A stretch of DNA of 64,000 bases from Streptomyces sp. F001. Its GTDB lineage: Bacteria; Actinomycetota; Actinomycetes; Streptomycetales; Streptomycetaceae. A program made the position numbers and the translations under genes. Under the pieces are notes generated by a model. It did not search any database, was not told where the DNA came from, and saw only the letters and a list, made by a program, of their open reading frames with translations. Where the stretch lies: the NCBI RefSeq assembly GCF_004187715.1, contig NZ_QZWF01000004.1:124001-188000 (forward strand), read 5' to 3'. Shown here one piece after another: positions 1-9,421 of the stretch; within the stretch, counting starts at the first letter, position 1, and every line of letters begins with the position of its first letter.

Positions 1-82
1 ACCCTTCGAGGATAAGCGAGGCTTTGACACGACGCCGAATACTGGGTCGACTCTTTGACGGCGAGTCGCCTACCGTGCGCTC

Positions 83-751
83 ATGAAGCTTCTCTCAGTC
101 AACCTGGGCCGTCCGAAGGCCGTGCCGTACACGGACCATCGGGAGGGCCTGACCGGCATCGACAAGCAGCCTGTGGAGGAGCCGGTGCGGGTGGCGGCGC
201 CCGGCCCCAAGGGCATCGGCGGGAGCGGGCTGGCCGGGGATGCGGTGTGCAAGAGAGAGCACCACGGGGGCAACGACCAGGCCGTGTACGCGGTGGCGCG
301 CGAGGATCTGGACGACTGGGAGCGCGAGCTCGGGCGACCGCTCGCCAACGGGTCGTTCGGCGAGAACCTCACCACTGAGGGCCTCGATGTGTCCGGCGCG
401 CTGATCGGCGAGCGCTGGCGCATCGGTGCCGGGGTGGTGCTGGAGGTCTCCAGCGGGCGGATCCCCTGTCTCACCTTCCAGGGGCACATGGGCGAGAAGC
501 GGTGGGTGAAGCGGTTCACGGAGAAGGGGGCGTCGGGTGCGTACCTGCGGGTGATCGAGCCGGGCGAGATCCGTGCCGGGGACCGGGTCGAGATTGTCCA
601 CCGTCCTGACCACGACGTGACGGTCGCCCTGCAGTTCCGGGCGGTCACCACCGAGCGGGAGCTGCTGCCCCGGCTGCTCGTGGCGGGGACGGCGCTGCAT
701 CCGGAGGCGCTGGCGGCGGCGCGCAAGTACGTGGAGCAGCACACTTCCTGA
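83..751 (+). CDS. MOSC domain-containing protein (YiiM-like)
   Basis: A 222-residue single-domain protein. The MOSC family is the C-terminal domain of molybdenum cofactor sulfurases and, as stand-alone proteins of this size, binds a metal-sulfur cluster or takes part in molybdenum-dependent N-hydroxy reduction. Visible hallmarks are GGNDQAVYA at residues 62-70, GSFGENLTTEGLD at 90-102 and the conserved cysteine C129 in the RIPCLTF segment, which is the expected cluster or sulfur ligand. The ATG at 83 begins the conserved MKLLSVNLGRP segment. It has no signal peptide, so it is cytoplasmic. It stands alone, with no cofactor genes beside it; its substrate cannot be read from the sequence. Confidence 0.9.
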   Translation: MKLLSVNLGRPKAVPYTDHREGLTGIDKQPVEEPVRVAAPGPKGIGGSGLAGDAVCKREHHGGNDQAVYAVAREDLDDWERELGRPLANGSFGENLTTEGLDVSGALIGERWRIGAGVVLEVSSGRIPCLTFQGHMGEKRWVKRFTEKGASGAYLRVIEPGEIRAGDRVEIVHRPDHDVTVALQFRAVTTERELLPRLLVAGTALHPEALAAARKYVEQHTS

Positions 752-849
752 CGGTTCGTCACAGGTGGTGTTCGCCGCAGGAGCCCCGAGCCGCCCTCAC
801 CCGCCCGCCGCGCACGGAATCTTCACCTCCGGGTCACTACTCTTGGTCC

Positions 850-1623
850 ATGACAACGGCTCTGATTACGGGATCGACCGCGGGAATCGGCGCCGCGTTC
901 GCGCGGCGGCTGGCGGCTGACGGACACAACCTGGTTCTGGTGGCCCGGGACACCAAGCGGCTCGGCGAGCAGGCCACCGAGTTGCACGACCGGCACGGCA
1001 TCGAGGCGGAGGTGCTGACGGCGGACCTGGCGACGGACGACGGAATCGAGACGGTCACCGCCCGGCTGGGCGACCGCAAGAACCCCGTCGACCTGCTGAT
1101 CAACAACGCCGGCTTCGGCAACAAGGGCCGCTTCCTCGACGTCTCCATGGCCGACGAGCTGAAGATGCTCAAGGTGCACTGCGAGGCGGTGCTGCGGCTG
1201 ACGTCGGCGGCGGCGGAGGCGATGCAGGAGCGCGGGCGCGGCGGTGTCGTCAACATCGCCTCGGTCGCGGCGTTTCTGCCGCGCGGGACGTACGGCGCGT
1301 CGAAGGCGTGGGTCGTGCAGTTCACCCAGGGCGTGGCGCGCGATCTGGAGGGCAGCGGAGTGCGGTTGATGGCACTGTGCCCCGGGTTCGTGCGGACGGA
1401 GTTCCACGAGCGCGCCGGGATGGGAACGGACAACATCCCGGGCTGGATGTGGCTCGACGCCGACAAGCTCGTGGCGGCGGCGCTTTCGGATCTGGCGCGG
1501 GGGAAGTCGGTGTCGATTCCGGATCCGCGGTACAAGGCGCTGATGGGGTTGGTGAAGGTGGCGCCTCGGGGGCTGCTCGGAGGGATCAGTTCCCGGACGG
1601 GGCGGAAGTACGGGCCGCAGTAG
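850..1623 (+). CDS. Short-chain dehydrogenase/reductase (SDR) family oxidoreductase
   Basis: A 257-residue classical SDR. The Rossmann nucleotide-binding motif TGSTAGIG is at residues 7-14, the structural NNAG motif at 85-88, and the catalytic set S138, Y148 and K152 (YGASK) is intact, so it should be an active NAD(P)(H)-dependent oxidoreductase. The C-terminal third (PGFVRTEFHE) matches the substrate-binding loop of the DltE/YqjQ-like subgroup that reduces small ketones or aldehydes. The substrate is unknown. It is followed 83 bases later by the ester-cyclase-like gene on the same strand, but nothing ties the two functionally. Confidence 0.93.
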   Translation: MTTALITGSTAGIGAAFARRLAADGHNLVLVARDTKRLGEQATELHDRHGIEAEVLTADLATDDGIETVTARLGDRKNPVDLLINNAGFGNKGRFLDVSMADELKMLKVHCEAVLRLTSAAAEAMQERGRGGVVNIASVAAFLPRGTYGASKAWVVQFTQGVARDLEGSGVRLMALCPGFVRTEFHERAGMGTDNIPGWMWLDADKLVAAALSDLARGKSVSIPDPRYKALMGLVKVAPRGLLGGISSRTGRKYGPQ

Positions 1624-1706
1624 CGGTCCGTGACAGGACTCCGTGGGGGGAGTCCGTAGGACAATGGAGCTGTTCAACCGGACCAGGGGGGCCGGGAGGT
1701 GGCTCC

Positions 1707-2414
1707 ATGACATTCGTGCAGGTCATCGACTGCAAGACCAGTCGGTTCGACGAGATGAACCGGCTGATGGACACCTGGGTCGAGCAGACCAAGGGGAAGC
1801 GGACGGCGACGCACAGTGTGATCGGGAAGGACCGGTCCGACGCGTCGCATGTCATCGAGATCGTGGAATTCCCGTCGTACGAGGAGGCTATGCGGAATTC
1901 CACTCTGCCGGAGACCGATCGGATCTTCCGGGAGATGGTCGCCCTGTGCGACGAGATGCCGACGTTCACCGATCTGGACGTGGTGCGCGACGAGCAGTTG
2001 TACGCGGCGACCGTGCGGCGGTTCTTCGAGGTGATCGCCACGAAGGGTGAGCTGCCGCCGCTGAACGCCGTGATGGCGGAGCACTATCACGAGCACAATC
2101 CCGCGGATGAGCAGGACGTCCTCGGGATGGACCACGTCCGGCGCGAGTTGGACGAGTGGCGGGCGGCCTTCGACTTCGAGTTCAGCATCGAGGATCTCAT
2201 CGCGCAGGGCGACCGGGTGTGCGCGCGGTGGTTCTGGAAGGGCACCCACAAGGGCGACTTCCTGGGGATCCCGGCCACGGGGAAGCAGGTCTCCATGACG
2301 GGGACGACCATCTTCCGGTGCGGCGGGGACGGAAAGCTCGCCGAGGGCTGGTGGGAGTACGACCGGATGGGGCTGATGACGCAGCTGGGCGCGTTCGAGG
2401 AGTTGGAGCGGTAG
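1707..2414 (+). CDS. SnoaL-like / ester cyclase family protein with N-terminal ferredoxin-like domain
   Basis: A 235-residue cytoplasmic protein of two parts. Residues 1-105 look like an alpha/beta barrel domain of the ABM type (FVQVIDCKTSRFDEMNRLMD). Residues 110-235 are a SnoaL/NTF2-like domain of the predicted ester cyclase group, with the typical HNPADEQDVLGMDHVR and GDFLGIPATGKQVSMTGTTIFR segments. The longer open frame upstream is not used: the ATG at 1707 sits 6 bases after a clear GGGAGGT ribosome site (1694-1700). SnoaL folds act as polyketide cyclases, isomerases or binding proteins; no reaction can be assigned here. Its TAG stop lies at the very edge of a dispersed palindromic element. 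Confidence 0.8.
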   Translation: MTFVQVIDCKTSRFDEMNRLMDTWVEQTKGKRTATHSVIGKDRSDASHVIEIVEFPSYEEAMRNSTLPETDRIFREMVALCDEMPTFTDLDVVRDEQLYAATVRRFFEVIATKGELPPLNAVMAEHYHEHNPADEQDVLGMDHVRRELDEWRAAFDFEFSIEDLIAQGDRVCARWFWKGTHKGDFLGIPATGKQVSMTGTTIFRCGGDGKLAEGWWEYDRMGLMTQLGAFEELER

Positions 2415-2670
2415 GGCCTGTCCGGCGGATCGGGTCGCAGGAAAGCCGCGGCACCTCGTCAGCGCAGGTGAGCGGGGCTTGGTGCGTCCGGCTGCAAGGC
2501 GGAGGAGGGCGTCGACGCAATAAAGGTCCCCCCGCTCGGGCGAAGCCGAGAGTGAGGGAGTCGGCAACCGACGACAACGCCGGTGGGGGCACCGCCCGCT
2601 CGAGCGAAGCCGAGAGTGGGGGAGGGCGTGCCAAGCCCCGCGTCTCCACATGATCCGCCGGACAGACCCT
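2413..2670. repeat. Dispersed palindromic element, long copy, with 19-bp terminal inverted repeats
   Basis: A 258-bp unit bounded by AGGGCCTGTCCGGCGGATC (2413-2431) and its inverted copy GATCCGCCGGACAGACCCT (2652-2670), one mismatch. A shorter copy in the opposite orientation lies at 5931-6032 and shares both ends and part of the core. Inside are two near-identical 30-bp modules (2531-2560 and 2595-2624). There is no open frame of its own. The structure resembles a MITE or REP-type non-autonomous repeat; the lack of any transposase in the window means mobility is inferred only. Confidence 0.7.
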
Positions 2671-2689
2671 GGGCGGCACGGCAACGCGC

Positions 2690-2728
2690 AGGGCCCGGCG
2701 CCCCCTCACCGAGGGGACGCCGGGCCCT
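2690..2728 (-). terminator. Rho-independent-type terminator of groES-groEL
   Basis: AGGGCCCGGCG (2690-2700) pairs perfectly with CGCCGGGCCCT (2718-2728), an 11-bp GC stem around a loop that itself can pair (CCCCTC/GAGGGG). It lies 22 bases beyond the groEL stop codon on the minus strand. As is usual in Streptomyces there is no long U tract. Confidence 0.75.
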
Positions 2729-2750
2729 TGTCGCCGGGTGGCGGCCGACG

Positions 2751-4379
<1,629 letters not shown>

Positions 4380-4419
4380 GACAGCGTGAGCCCTCTCGGA
4401 AATCTTGGATGAAATGACA

Positions 4420-4469
4420 CTGCGCCCCGGGCGCCCGGCTTCTCAGTGGTCGCGGGGCCAGGGGCGCAG
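4420..4469 (-). other. groES-groEL intergenic hairpin
   Basis: CTGCGCCCC (4420-4428) pairs with GGGGCGCAG (4461-4469) across a GC-rich loop in the groES-groEL spacer. A stem here could set the relative amounts of groES and groEL message by partial termination or by blocking decay; that role is inference. Confidence 0.4.
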
Positions 4470-4489
4470 CTCAAAAACTTGAGGTGGTC

Positions 4490-4798
4490 TTACTTCTCGA
4501 TGATCGCGAGCACGTCGCGAGCCGAGAGGACGAGGTACTCCTCGCCGTTGTACTTCACCTCGGTGCCGCCGTACTTGCTGTACAGCACGATGTCGCCGGT
4601 CTTGACGTCGAGCGGAAGGCGCTCGCCGTTCTCGAAGCGGCCCGGGCCCACGGCCAGGACGACGCCCTCCTGGGGCTTCTCCTTGGCTGTGTCCGGAATG
4701 ACCAGGCCAGAGGCCGTGGTCTGCTCGGCGTCCAGCGGCTGGACCACGATGCGGTCCTCGAGCGGCTTGATGGCAACCTTGGAGCTGGCGGTCGTCAC
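4490..4798 (-). CDS. groES: 10 kDa co-chaperonin GroES
   Basis: A 102-residue co-chaperonin, the heptameric lid for GroEL. The fold hallmarks are visible: KPLEDRIVVQPLDAE at the N-terminus, the mobile loop around TTASGLVIPDTAKEKPQEG that contacts GroEL, and the YSKYGGTEVKYNGEEYLVL strand near the end. The ATG at 4798 follows a GGAGG-type site in the leader. It is the first gene of the groES-groEL1 operon; two CIRCE operators and a vegetative-type promoter lie between 4898 and 4971. Confidence 0.97.
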   Translation of the reverse strand: MTTASSKVAIKPLEDRIVVQPLDAEQTTASGLVIPDTAKEKPQEGVVLAVGPGRFENGERLPLDVKTGDIVLYSKYGGTEVKYNGEEYLVLSARDVLAIIEK

Positions 4799-4897
4799 GA
4801 TCCGACCTCCCCCTTCGGAGATCTCACGGGGTTAACTGTCTGAGGTGGCGACCAGGTCGATCCGTCGTCGCGGGTGCCGGACCTGCCCGTCGCTTTG

Positions 4898-4924
4898 TTG
4901 GCACTCTCCTGTGTCGAGTGCCAG
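4898..4924 (-). promoter_or_regulatory. CIRCE operator 1 (HrcA site), proximal
   Basis: TTGGCACTC (4898-4906), 9-base spacer, GAGTGCCAG (4916-4924). This matches the CIRCE consensus TTAGCACTC-N9-GAGTGCTAA with few changes. It covers the likely transcription start, so bound HrcA would block initiation of groES-groEL. Confidence 0.88.
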
Positions 4925-4929
4925 AGCCG

Positions 4930-4959
4930 AGACTATGACCGGGGTTAGCACTCGGTCAA
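4930..4959 (-). promoter_or_regulatory. groES-groEL vegetative promoter
   Basis: On the minus strand a -35 box TTGACC (4954-4959) is followed after 18 bases by a -10 box TAGTCT (4930-4935). The -35 box lies inside the distal CIRCE and the start point falls at the proximal CIRCE, giving two HrcA contacts over one promoter. Confidence 0.7.
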
Positions 4960-4971
4960 GCGGAGTGCCAA
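4945..4971 (-). promoter_or_regulatory. CIRCE operator 2 (HrcA site), distal
   Basis: TTAGCACTC (4945-4953), 9-base spacer, GAGTGCCAA (4963-4971): one mismatch to the perfect CIRCE palindrome. It overlaps the -35 region. Confidence 0.92.
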
Positions 4972-5036
4972 TTGCCGCGCGGCGCGGCGCGGGGTTTCTG
5001 TGGCCGACGGTTGTCCGGTGCCCTGCGCCGGAGTGA

Positions 5037-5105
5037 CCTGGGGGCTGCGCCCCAGACCCCCTTTCGGCCTGAACGGCCTCGTCCTCAAACGCCGGACGGG
5101 CTGAT
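5037..5105. repeat. Streptomyces-type dispersed intergenic repeat
   Basis: A GC-rich hairpin (GGGGGCTGCGCCCC followed by CAGACCCCC) and then CGGCCTGAACGGCCTCGTCC and a run ending in GCCGGACGGGCTG. This composite is familiar as a very common intergenic repeat in Streptomyces genomes. It lies between the groES promoter and the end of the first deacetylase gene, where it may act as a terminator. Confidence 0.6.
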
Positions 5106-5129
5106 GGATGCCGGCCTGCGCCACAAGAG

Positions 5130-5951
5130 CTACAGGTAATCCTCCAGCCGTCCCACCGTCAGGCCCGCCTGCTGGATCAGGCGCAGCAGGCGGGTCGTGC
5201 GGGACCGCAGGGTCGGGGTGGGGGTTTCTGTTGCGGGGACGGAGATGATGTCGCCGGGGTGGAGGCGGGGGGCTCCGGCGGTGTACGCGCGGTGTCGGCG
5301 TTCATGGTGGCGCGCCAGAGGACCACGGCGGCGATGCCGCAGTCGGCGGCGGCGCGCAGGGTGGTCGTGTCGTACGTGCCGTAGGGCGGGCGGAAGAGGC
5401 GGGGGCGGATCCCGAAGCGGGATCGGAGTTTGTTCTGCTGGCCGCAGATCTCGGCGCGTTGACCGGCGTACGGCAGTCCGCGCAGGGCGGCGTGGTCGAG
5501 GGTGTGGTTCTGGACGCTCGCGCCGACCGAGCGCAGGCGGGCGAAGTGGCCGTAGCCCGGTCCGACGACGCTGTCCGTGAGGAACATGCTGACCGGCAGG
5601 CGCAGTTCGCGGACCATGTCGACGAACCGCGGGTCCTTCTCGGCGCCGTCGTCGTAGGTCAGGAAGACGACCTTGTCGCGGGTCCGGACGCGGTCGACGA
5701 CGGGTGGGAGGCTGCCCGGGCGTCGGGAGGGGAGAGACAGGGACGGTTGCGGGGCCGGGGCGGGGGTGGTCAGGCCCCAGCGGACGTGGGGTGGGGTTTT
5801 CCGAGGGGGAACCGGGGGCTCCCGCCCAGTCCGACGGCCCCTTGGCGGAGCGCTCAACGGGGGTGACGGTCAGGGCACAGCCGGTCAGCAGGATCAGCAG
5901 CAGTGCGGGGCCGGCCAGCCGTCTGCGCCCAGGGCCTGTCCGGCGGATCAT
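5130..5951 (-). pseudogene. Polysaccharide deacetylase lipoprotein 1, disrupted by two frameshifts
   Basis: A NodB-type polysaccharide deacetylase in three pieces. A lipoprotein signal peptide (MIRRTGPGRRRLAGP..LLTGC) starts at 5951; the catalytic domain (FLTYDDGAEKDP, QNHTLDHA, RPPYGTYD) is read in another frame, open from 5857 to 5177; the C-terminus (LHPGDIIS...VGRLEDYL) returns to the first frame. The shifts lie near 5790-5850 and near 5285-5295, the latter in a GCGCGCG tract, and cancel each other. The neighbour at 6035-6964 is an intact paralogue with the same architecture. The start codon lies in the end of a dispersed repeat, so the native start may have been replaced. Real decay or sequence error are both possible. 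Confidence 0.8.
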
Positions 5952-6032
5952 GCCGCAGACGCGGGGTCCGGCACGCCCTCCCCCACCGGCGTTGTCGTCG
6001 GTCGCCGACTCCCCAGCCGCCGGACAGGCCCT
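5931..6032. repeat. Dispersed palindromic element, short inverted copy
   Basis: A 102-bp unit with ends AGGGCCTGTCCGGCGGATC (5931-5949) and AGCCGCCGGACAGGCCCT (6015-6032). It is the reverse-oriented, internally deleted relative of the unit at 2413-2670, sharing the core around CGGCGTTGTCGTCGGTCGCC. It separates the two deacetylase genes and touches the stop codon of the upstream one. Confidence 0.7.
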
Positions 6033-6034
6033 GG

Positions 6035-6964
6035 TCACAGGTAGTCCTCCAGCCGGGCCACCGCGTACCCCTGGGCCGTGACCTTGTCGAGGAACCGGCG
6101 GATCATGTCGGGCATCGTGCCCTCCCAGTCGTCCCGGCCGCGGAAGTGGCTGAGGACGATGTCGCCGGGGTGCAGGTCCTGGTCCCATTCGCGGTAGTCC
6201 CAGCGGTCGACGAACACCTCCTCGTTCCAGAGGGGGGCGTACTTGATGCCGCAGGCCTTGGCGGCGTGCAGGGTGTCCTTGTTGTAGTTGCCGAAGGGCG
6301 GGCGGAAGAGGAGCGGGCGTTTGCCGTAGTGCTTCTCGATGACGTCCTGCATGCCGCAGATCTCGCGCTTCTGGTCGTCGTAGGAGAGGCCGGGCAGGTA
6401 CGGGTGGTTCAGGGTGTGGTTGTGCAGGGCCACACCGTTGTCCTGCATCCGCTTGAAGTAGGCGTAGTCCTCGCTGATCAGGTAGTCGCTGAGGAAGGCC
6501 GTGTACGGGACATCGAGGTCGTTCATCATCCGCAGGAACGCCGGGTCCTTCTCCGCACCGTCGTCGATGGTGAGGAAGACGATCCTGTGCTGGGTGGGGA
6601 TGGTGGTGAAGACCGGTGGGAGGTCGTCCTCGAGGTGGCCGTCGACCTCGAAGCCCTCGCGCGTCGTGATCCTCGGCTTCTTCGCGGGGGGCAGCGGCGG
6701 CTTGAGGGGGATCTCCTTCAGACCCCAGCGCTTCGCGGCGGCGGCGCGGGCGGCGTGCTCGGCGCGGAGTTTGGCGGCGTAGCCGTCCAGGGCGCGGGCC
6801 GGGGGCGCCTTGAGCGGCGGTGGCTGGCCGGGAGCGGGCGGTACCTCCGAGCCGCCCTGCACGCAGCCGGAGGCGATGGCGGCGAGGGCCAGTGCGGCGA
6901 CCGAGGCCCTGGCCCCCGGACGCCAACGCGACCGGTTTTTGTCATTTTGTAGTACTACTCGCAT
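6035..6964 (-). CDS. Polysaccharide deacetylase lipoprotein 2
   Basis: A 309-residue secreted lipoprotein with a NodB-homology domain, expected to remove acetyl groups from a cell-wall or extracellular polysaccharide. The start at 6964 (MRVVLQNDKNRSRW) gives a signal peptide ending in a lipobox with C34 (AIASGC). A Pro/Ala-rich linker follows to about residue 120. Motif 1 TIDDG (132-136), motif 2 HNHTLNH (181-187, zinc ligands H183 and H187) and motif 3 RPPFGNY (221-227) are intact. A GAGG ribosome site precedes the start. The gene is divergent from the methyltransferase at 7055 and is the intact tandem paralogue of the broken gene downstream. Its specific substrate is not evident. Confidence 0.88.
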   Translation of the reverse strand: MRVVLQNDKNRSRWRPGARASVAALALAAIASGCVQGGSEVPPAPGQPPPLKAPPARALDGYAAKLRAEHAARAAAAKRWGLKEIPLKPPLPPAKKPRITTREGFEVDGHLEDDLPPVFTTIPTQHRIVFLTIDDGAEKDPAFLRMMNDLDVPYTAFLSDYLISEDYAYFKRMQDNGVALHNHTLNHPYLPGLSYDDQKREICGMQDVIEKHYGKRPLLFRPPFGNYNKDTLHAAKACGIKYAPLWNEEVFVDRWDYREWDQDLHPGDIVLSHFRGRDDWEGTMPDMIRRFLDKVTAQGYAVARLEDYL

Positions 6965-7054
6965 GCTTGCGGATCCTCGCAGGACCGGCTCGCGAACCCC
7001 GGCCGACACCGCCGCCGGAGGCGCACCATCCACCGACTGGCCGACAATGGCCCG

Positions 7055-8275
7055 GTGAACGACCTCCTCGCTCCCCTGCTCACTCCCGAAGGCCGGGCCC
7101 TCCTCGACGAGGTGCGCGGCACGGACCCCGCCCAGGAACTCGCCGTCGCGACCCGGCTGCGTCGCGAGCACCCGGCCGAGTTGGTGTCGGCAGCCCTCGG
7201 CCAGGCGCTGCTGCGGCAGCGGGCGGTGGCGAAGTTCGGGGCCGGGGACGCGGAGCGGATGTTCTTCACACCGGACGGGGTGGAGCAGTCGACGCGGGCG
7301 AGCGTGGCGGCGTACCGCGCGCGGAGGTTCCAGGAGCTGGGCGTGACCTCCGTGGCCGACCTGTGCTGCGGGATCGGCGGCGACGCGGTCGCGCTCGCCC
7401 GGGCCGGAATCCGGGTCCTCGCCGTGGACCGGGATCCGCTGACGGCGGCGGTGGCGCGGGCGAACGCCGAGGCGCTGGGGCTCGACGGGCTGATCGAGGT
7501 GCGCGAGGCGGATGTCACGGAGGTGGACGTCTCGGCGTACGACGCGGTCTTCGTGGACCCGGCTCGGCGGGGAGGACGATCAGGAGGGGCCGCGCGAAGC
7601 GCGTCGATGAGGGGTGGTGGCCGGGCGACGGGCGGGCGGATCTTCGACCCGGAGGCGTACTCGCCGCCGCTGTCGTGGGCCGTACAGGCGGCCGCCCGGG
7701 CCCCGCACGCCGCGCTGAAGGTCGCGCCGGGCATTCCGCACGAGGCCGTGCCCGACACGGCCGAGGCCGAGTGGATCTCGGACGGCGGGGACGTGAAGGA
7801 GGCGGTGCTGTGGTTCGGCACCGAGCCCGGCCTGGTGCGGGCCACCCTGCTGCCGGGGCCGCGCACACTGCGCTCCCGCGGGCTGCCGAATCCCCCCGTG
7901 CGGCCGGTCGGGCGCTTTCTCTACGAGCCCGACGGCGCCGTCATCCGCGCCCATCTGGTCGCCGAGGTGGCCGACGAGCTGGGCGGCGGGCTGGTCGACG
8001 AGACCATCGCGTACGTCACGGCCGACGAGGCACGTACCACGCCGTACGCCTCCGCCTACGAGATCACCGACCAACTCCCTTTCAGCATCAAGAAGTTGAA
8101 GGCGCTGCTACGGGAGCGGGAGGTCGGGATCCTCACCGTCAAGAAGCGGGGCTCAGCCGTCGCGCCGGAAGAACTGCGCAAGAAGGTCAAGCCCCACGGC
8201 CCCAACGCGGCCACCGTCTTCCTGACCCGGGTCGCGGGTCATCCGGCGATGCTGGTGGGCCACCCGTTGGGGTGA
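7055..8275 (+). CDS. THUMP-like domain class I SAM-dependent methyltransferase
   Basis: A 406-residue protein starting at GTG 7055. The SAM-binding motif I (VADLCCGIGGD, residues 100-110), the acidic loop VDRDP (124-128) and a VFVDPARR motif (165-172) define a class I methyltransferase. The C-terminal 140 residues form the THUMP-like domain that usually contacts structured RNA, which suggests a tRNA or rRNA substrate. Residues about 176-194 (a Gly/Arg/Ala-rich stretch) look like an insert between VDPARRGGR and RIFDPEAYSPPLS; the DNA there is a palindrome-containing repeat-like tract that keeps the frame. It is convergent with the LCP gene, 17 bases apart. Confidence 0.85.
   Translation: MNDLLAPLLTPEGRALLDEVRGTDPAQELAVATRLRREHPAELVSAALGQALLRQRAVAKFGAGDAERMFFTPDGVEQSTRASVAAYRARRFQELGVTSVADLCCGIGGDAVALARAGIRVLAVDRDPLTAAVARANAEALGLDGLIEVREADVTEVDVSAYDAVFVDPARRGGRSGGAARSASMRGGGRATGGRIFDPEAYSPPLSWAVQAAARAPHAALKVAPGIPHEAVPDTAEAEWISDGGDVKEAVLWFGTEPGLVRATLLPGPRTLRSRGLPNPPVRPVGRFLYEPDGAVIRAHLVAEVADELGGGLVDETIAYVTADEARTTPYASAYEITDQLPFSIKKLKALLREREVGILTVKKRGSAVAPEELRKKVKPHGPNAATVFLTRVAGHPAMLVGHPLG
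7579..7636 (+). repeat. In-frame repeat-like insert inside the methyltransferase gene
   Basis: A low-complexity GC segment containing CGCGCGAAGCGCG interrupts a conserved region and adds about 19 residues without changing frame. It reads as a short palindromic repeat absorbed into coding sequence. The assignment rests on my expectation of the uninterrupted family sequence. Confidence 0.4.
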
Positions 8276-8292
8276 GTGAGCCCCACGCGCTC

Positions 8293-9336
8293 CTACCGCA
8301 ACGACTCCCACAGCTCCCCCGCCTCCGGCTCCTGAGCCACCACCCGGTTGCGGTCCGCGGCCGGGACGACCGGCATGGTCACCGTCTCGACCCCGTCGGC
8401 GGACAGGCCCTGCAGGCTCTGGCCGAGGCTCACCAGTTCGCCGAGGGAGTCGAGGCCGGTGTCGGTGGTGAGGCTGCCGGTGACGGCGTCCGCGACCTCG
8501 TAGAGCCGGGTCGGGTCGGAGAGCAGACTCGTCGATGCGATCTGCTCCAGCAGCGCCTTCACGAGCTGTTGCTGGAGGCCGATGCGGCCCAGGTCGCTGC
8601 CGTCGCCGATGCCGTGCCGGGTGCGGGCCAGACCGAGGGCCTGTTCGCCGTCCAGGTGGTGGGTGCCGGCCGGCAGGGTCAGGTGGCTGTCCTCGTCGTC
8701 GATGTCCTGGTCCGTGGTGACGGTGACCCCGCCGAGCGCGTCCACCAGCTTCGCGAAGCCGGAGAAGTCGATCTCGATGTAGTGGTCCATGCGGACGTTC
8801 GTCATGGACTCGACGGTCTTCACCGCACACACCGGACCGCCCACCGAGTACGCGCTGTTGAACATCGCGTTGTACGCCTCGGCCGTCTCTCCGCCGGACG
8901 CCAGCGGACAGGACGGCCGGGTGATCAGGGTGTCGCGCGGAATGCTGACCACCGTGGCATCGGTGCGTCCGGCGTCCAGGTGCACGACCATCGCCGTGTC
9001 GGACCGGGCGCCGCCGGAGCTGTCGCCGCCGCCGAGCGCCTGGTTCTCGGCGCCGCTGCGCGAGTCGGAGCCCAGCACGAGGATGTTGAGGGCCTCGCCG
9101 GGCGGCAGCGAGGCAGACGGGGACACGGAGGGCGTCGGCTTCGGCGGACGGTCGTCGCCGAGCGCGCTGTTGATGTCGACGCTCTCGATGTTGCCGTTCA
9201 GGTGCCAGTAGACCCAGCCCCCCGCGGCGGCGCCCAGCAGCAGGACGCCCGCCAGTGCGAAGCCGGCGGCCTTCCACCCACCCGACCGCCGGCCCGCTCT
9301 TCTGCCGTCGTCCCCGCTCTCGTCAAGTCCCGTCAC
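8293..9336 (-). CDS. LytR-CpsA-Psr (LCP) family cell-wall ligase
   Basis: A 347-residue membrane-anchored protein. A short cytoplasmic tail is followed by one transmembrane segment at about residues 24-42 and an extracellular LCP domain from about 85 (LNILVLGSDSR). The family transfers undecaprenyl-linked glycopolymers such as teichoic or teichuronic acids, or arabinogalactan-type polymers, onto peptidoglycan. The catalytic arginine/aspartate signatures SDTAMVVHLD, VSIPRDT and the later LGLARTRHGIGDGSDLGRI are present, so it looks active. It starts at GTG 9336 with no strong ribosome site. It is convergent with the methyltransferase. Confidence 0.93.
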   Translation of the reverse strand: MTGLDESGDDGRRAGRRSGGWKAAGFALAGVLLLGAAAGGWVYWHLNGNIESVDINSALGDDRPPKPTPSVSPSASLPPGEALNILVLGSDSRSGAENQALGGGDSSGGARSDTAMVVHLDAGRTDATVVSIPRDTLITRPSCPLASGGETAEAYNAMFNSAYSVGGPVCAVKTVESMTNVRMDHYIEIDFSGFAKLVDALGGVTVTTDQDIDDEDSHLTLPAGTHHLDGEQALGLARTRHGIGDGSDLGRIGLQQQLVKALLEQIASTSLLSDPTRLYEVADAVTGSLTTDTGLDSLGELVSLGQSLQGLSADGVETVTMPVVPAADRNRVVAQEPEAGELWESLR

Positions 9337-9421
9337 AGGGAGGAACGTAAGTCCGAATTATTGCGAGCAGGGGCGTCAGACCGTGTTTTCTTCCGAAAAT
9401 CTCATATTCCGCTGCGGGTTC

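Noticed and set aside
1308..1706. Longer start for the SnoaL-like gene
   Set aside because: The upstream part runs through the SDR gene in another frame; the ATG at 1707 has the ribosome site and the conserved N-terminus.
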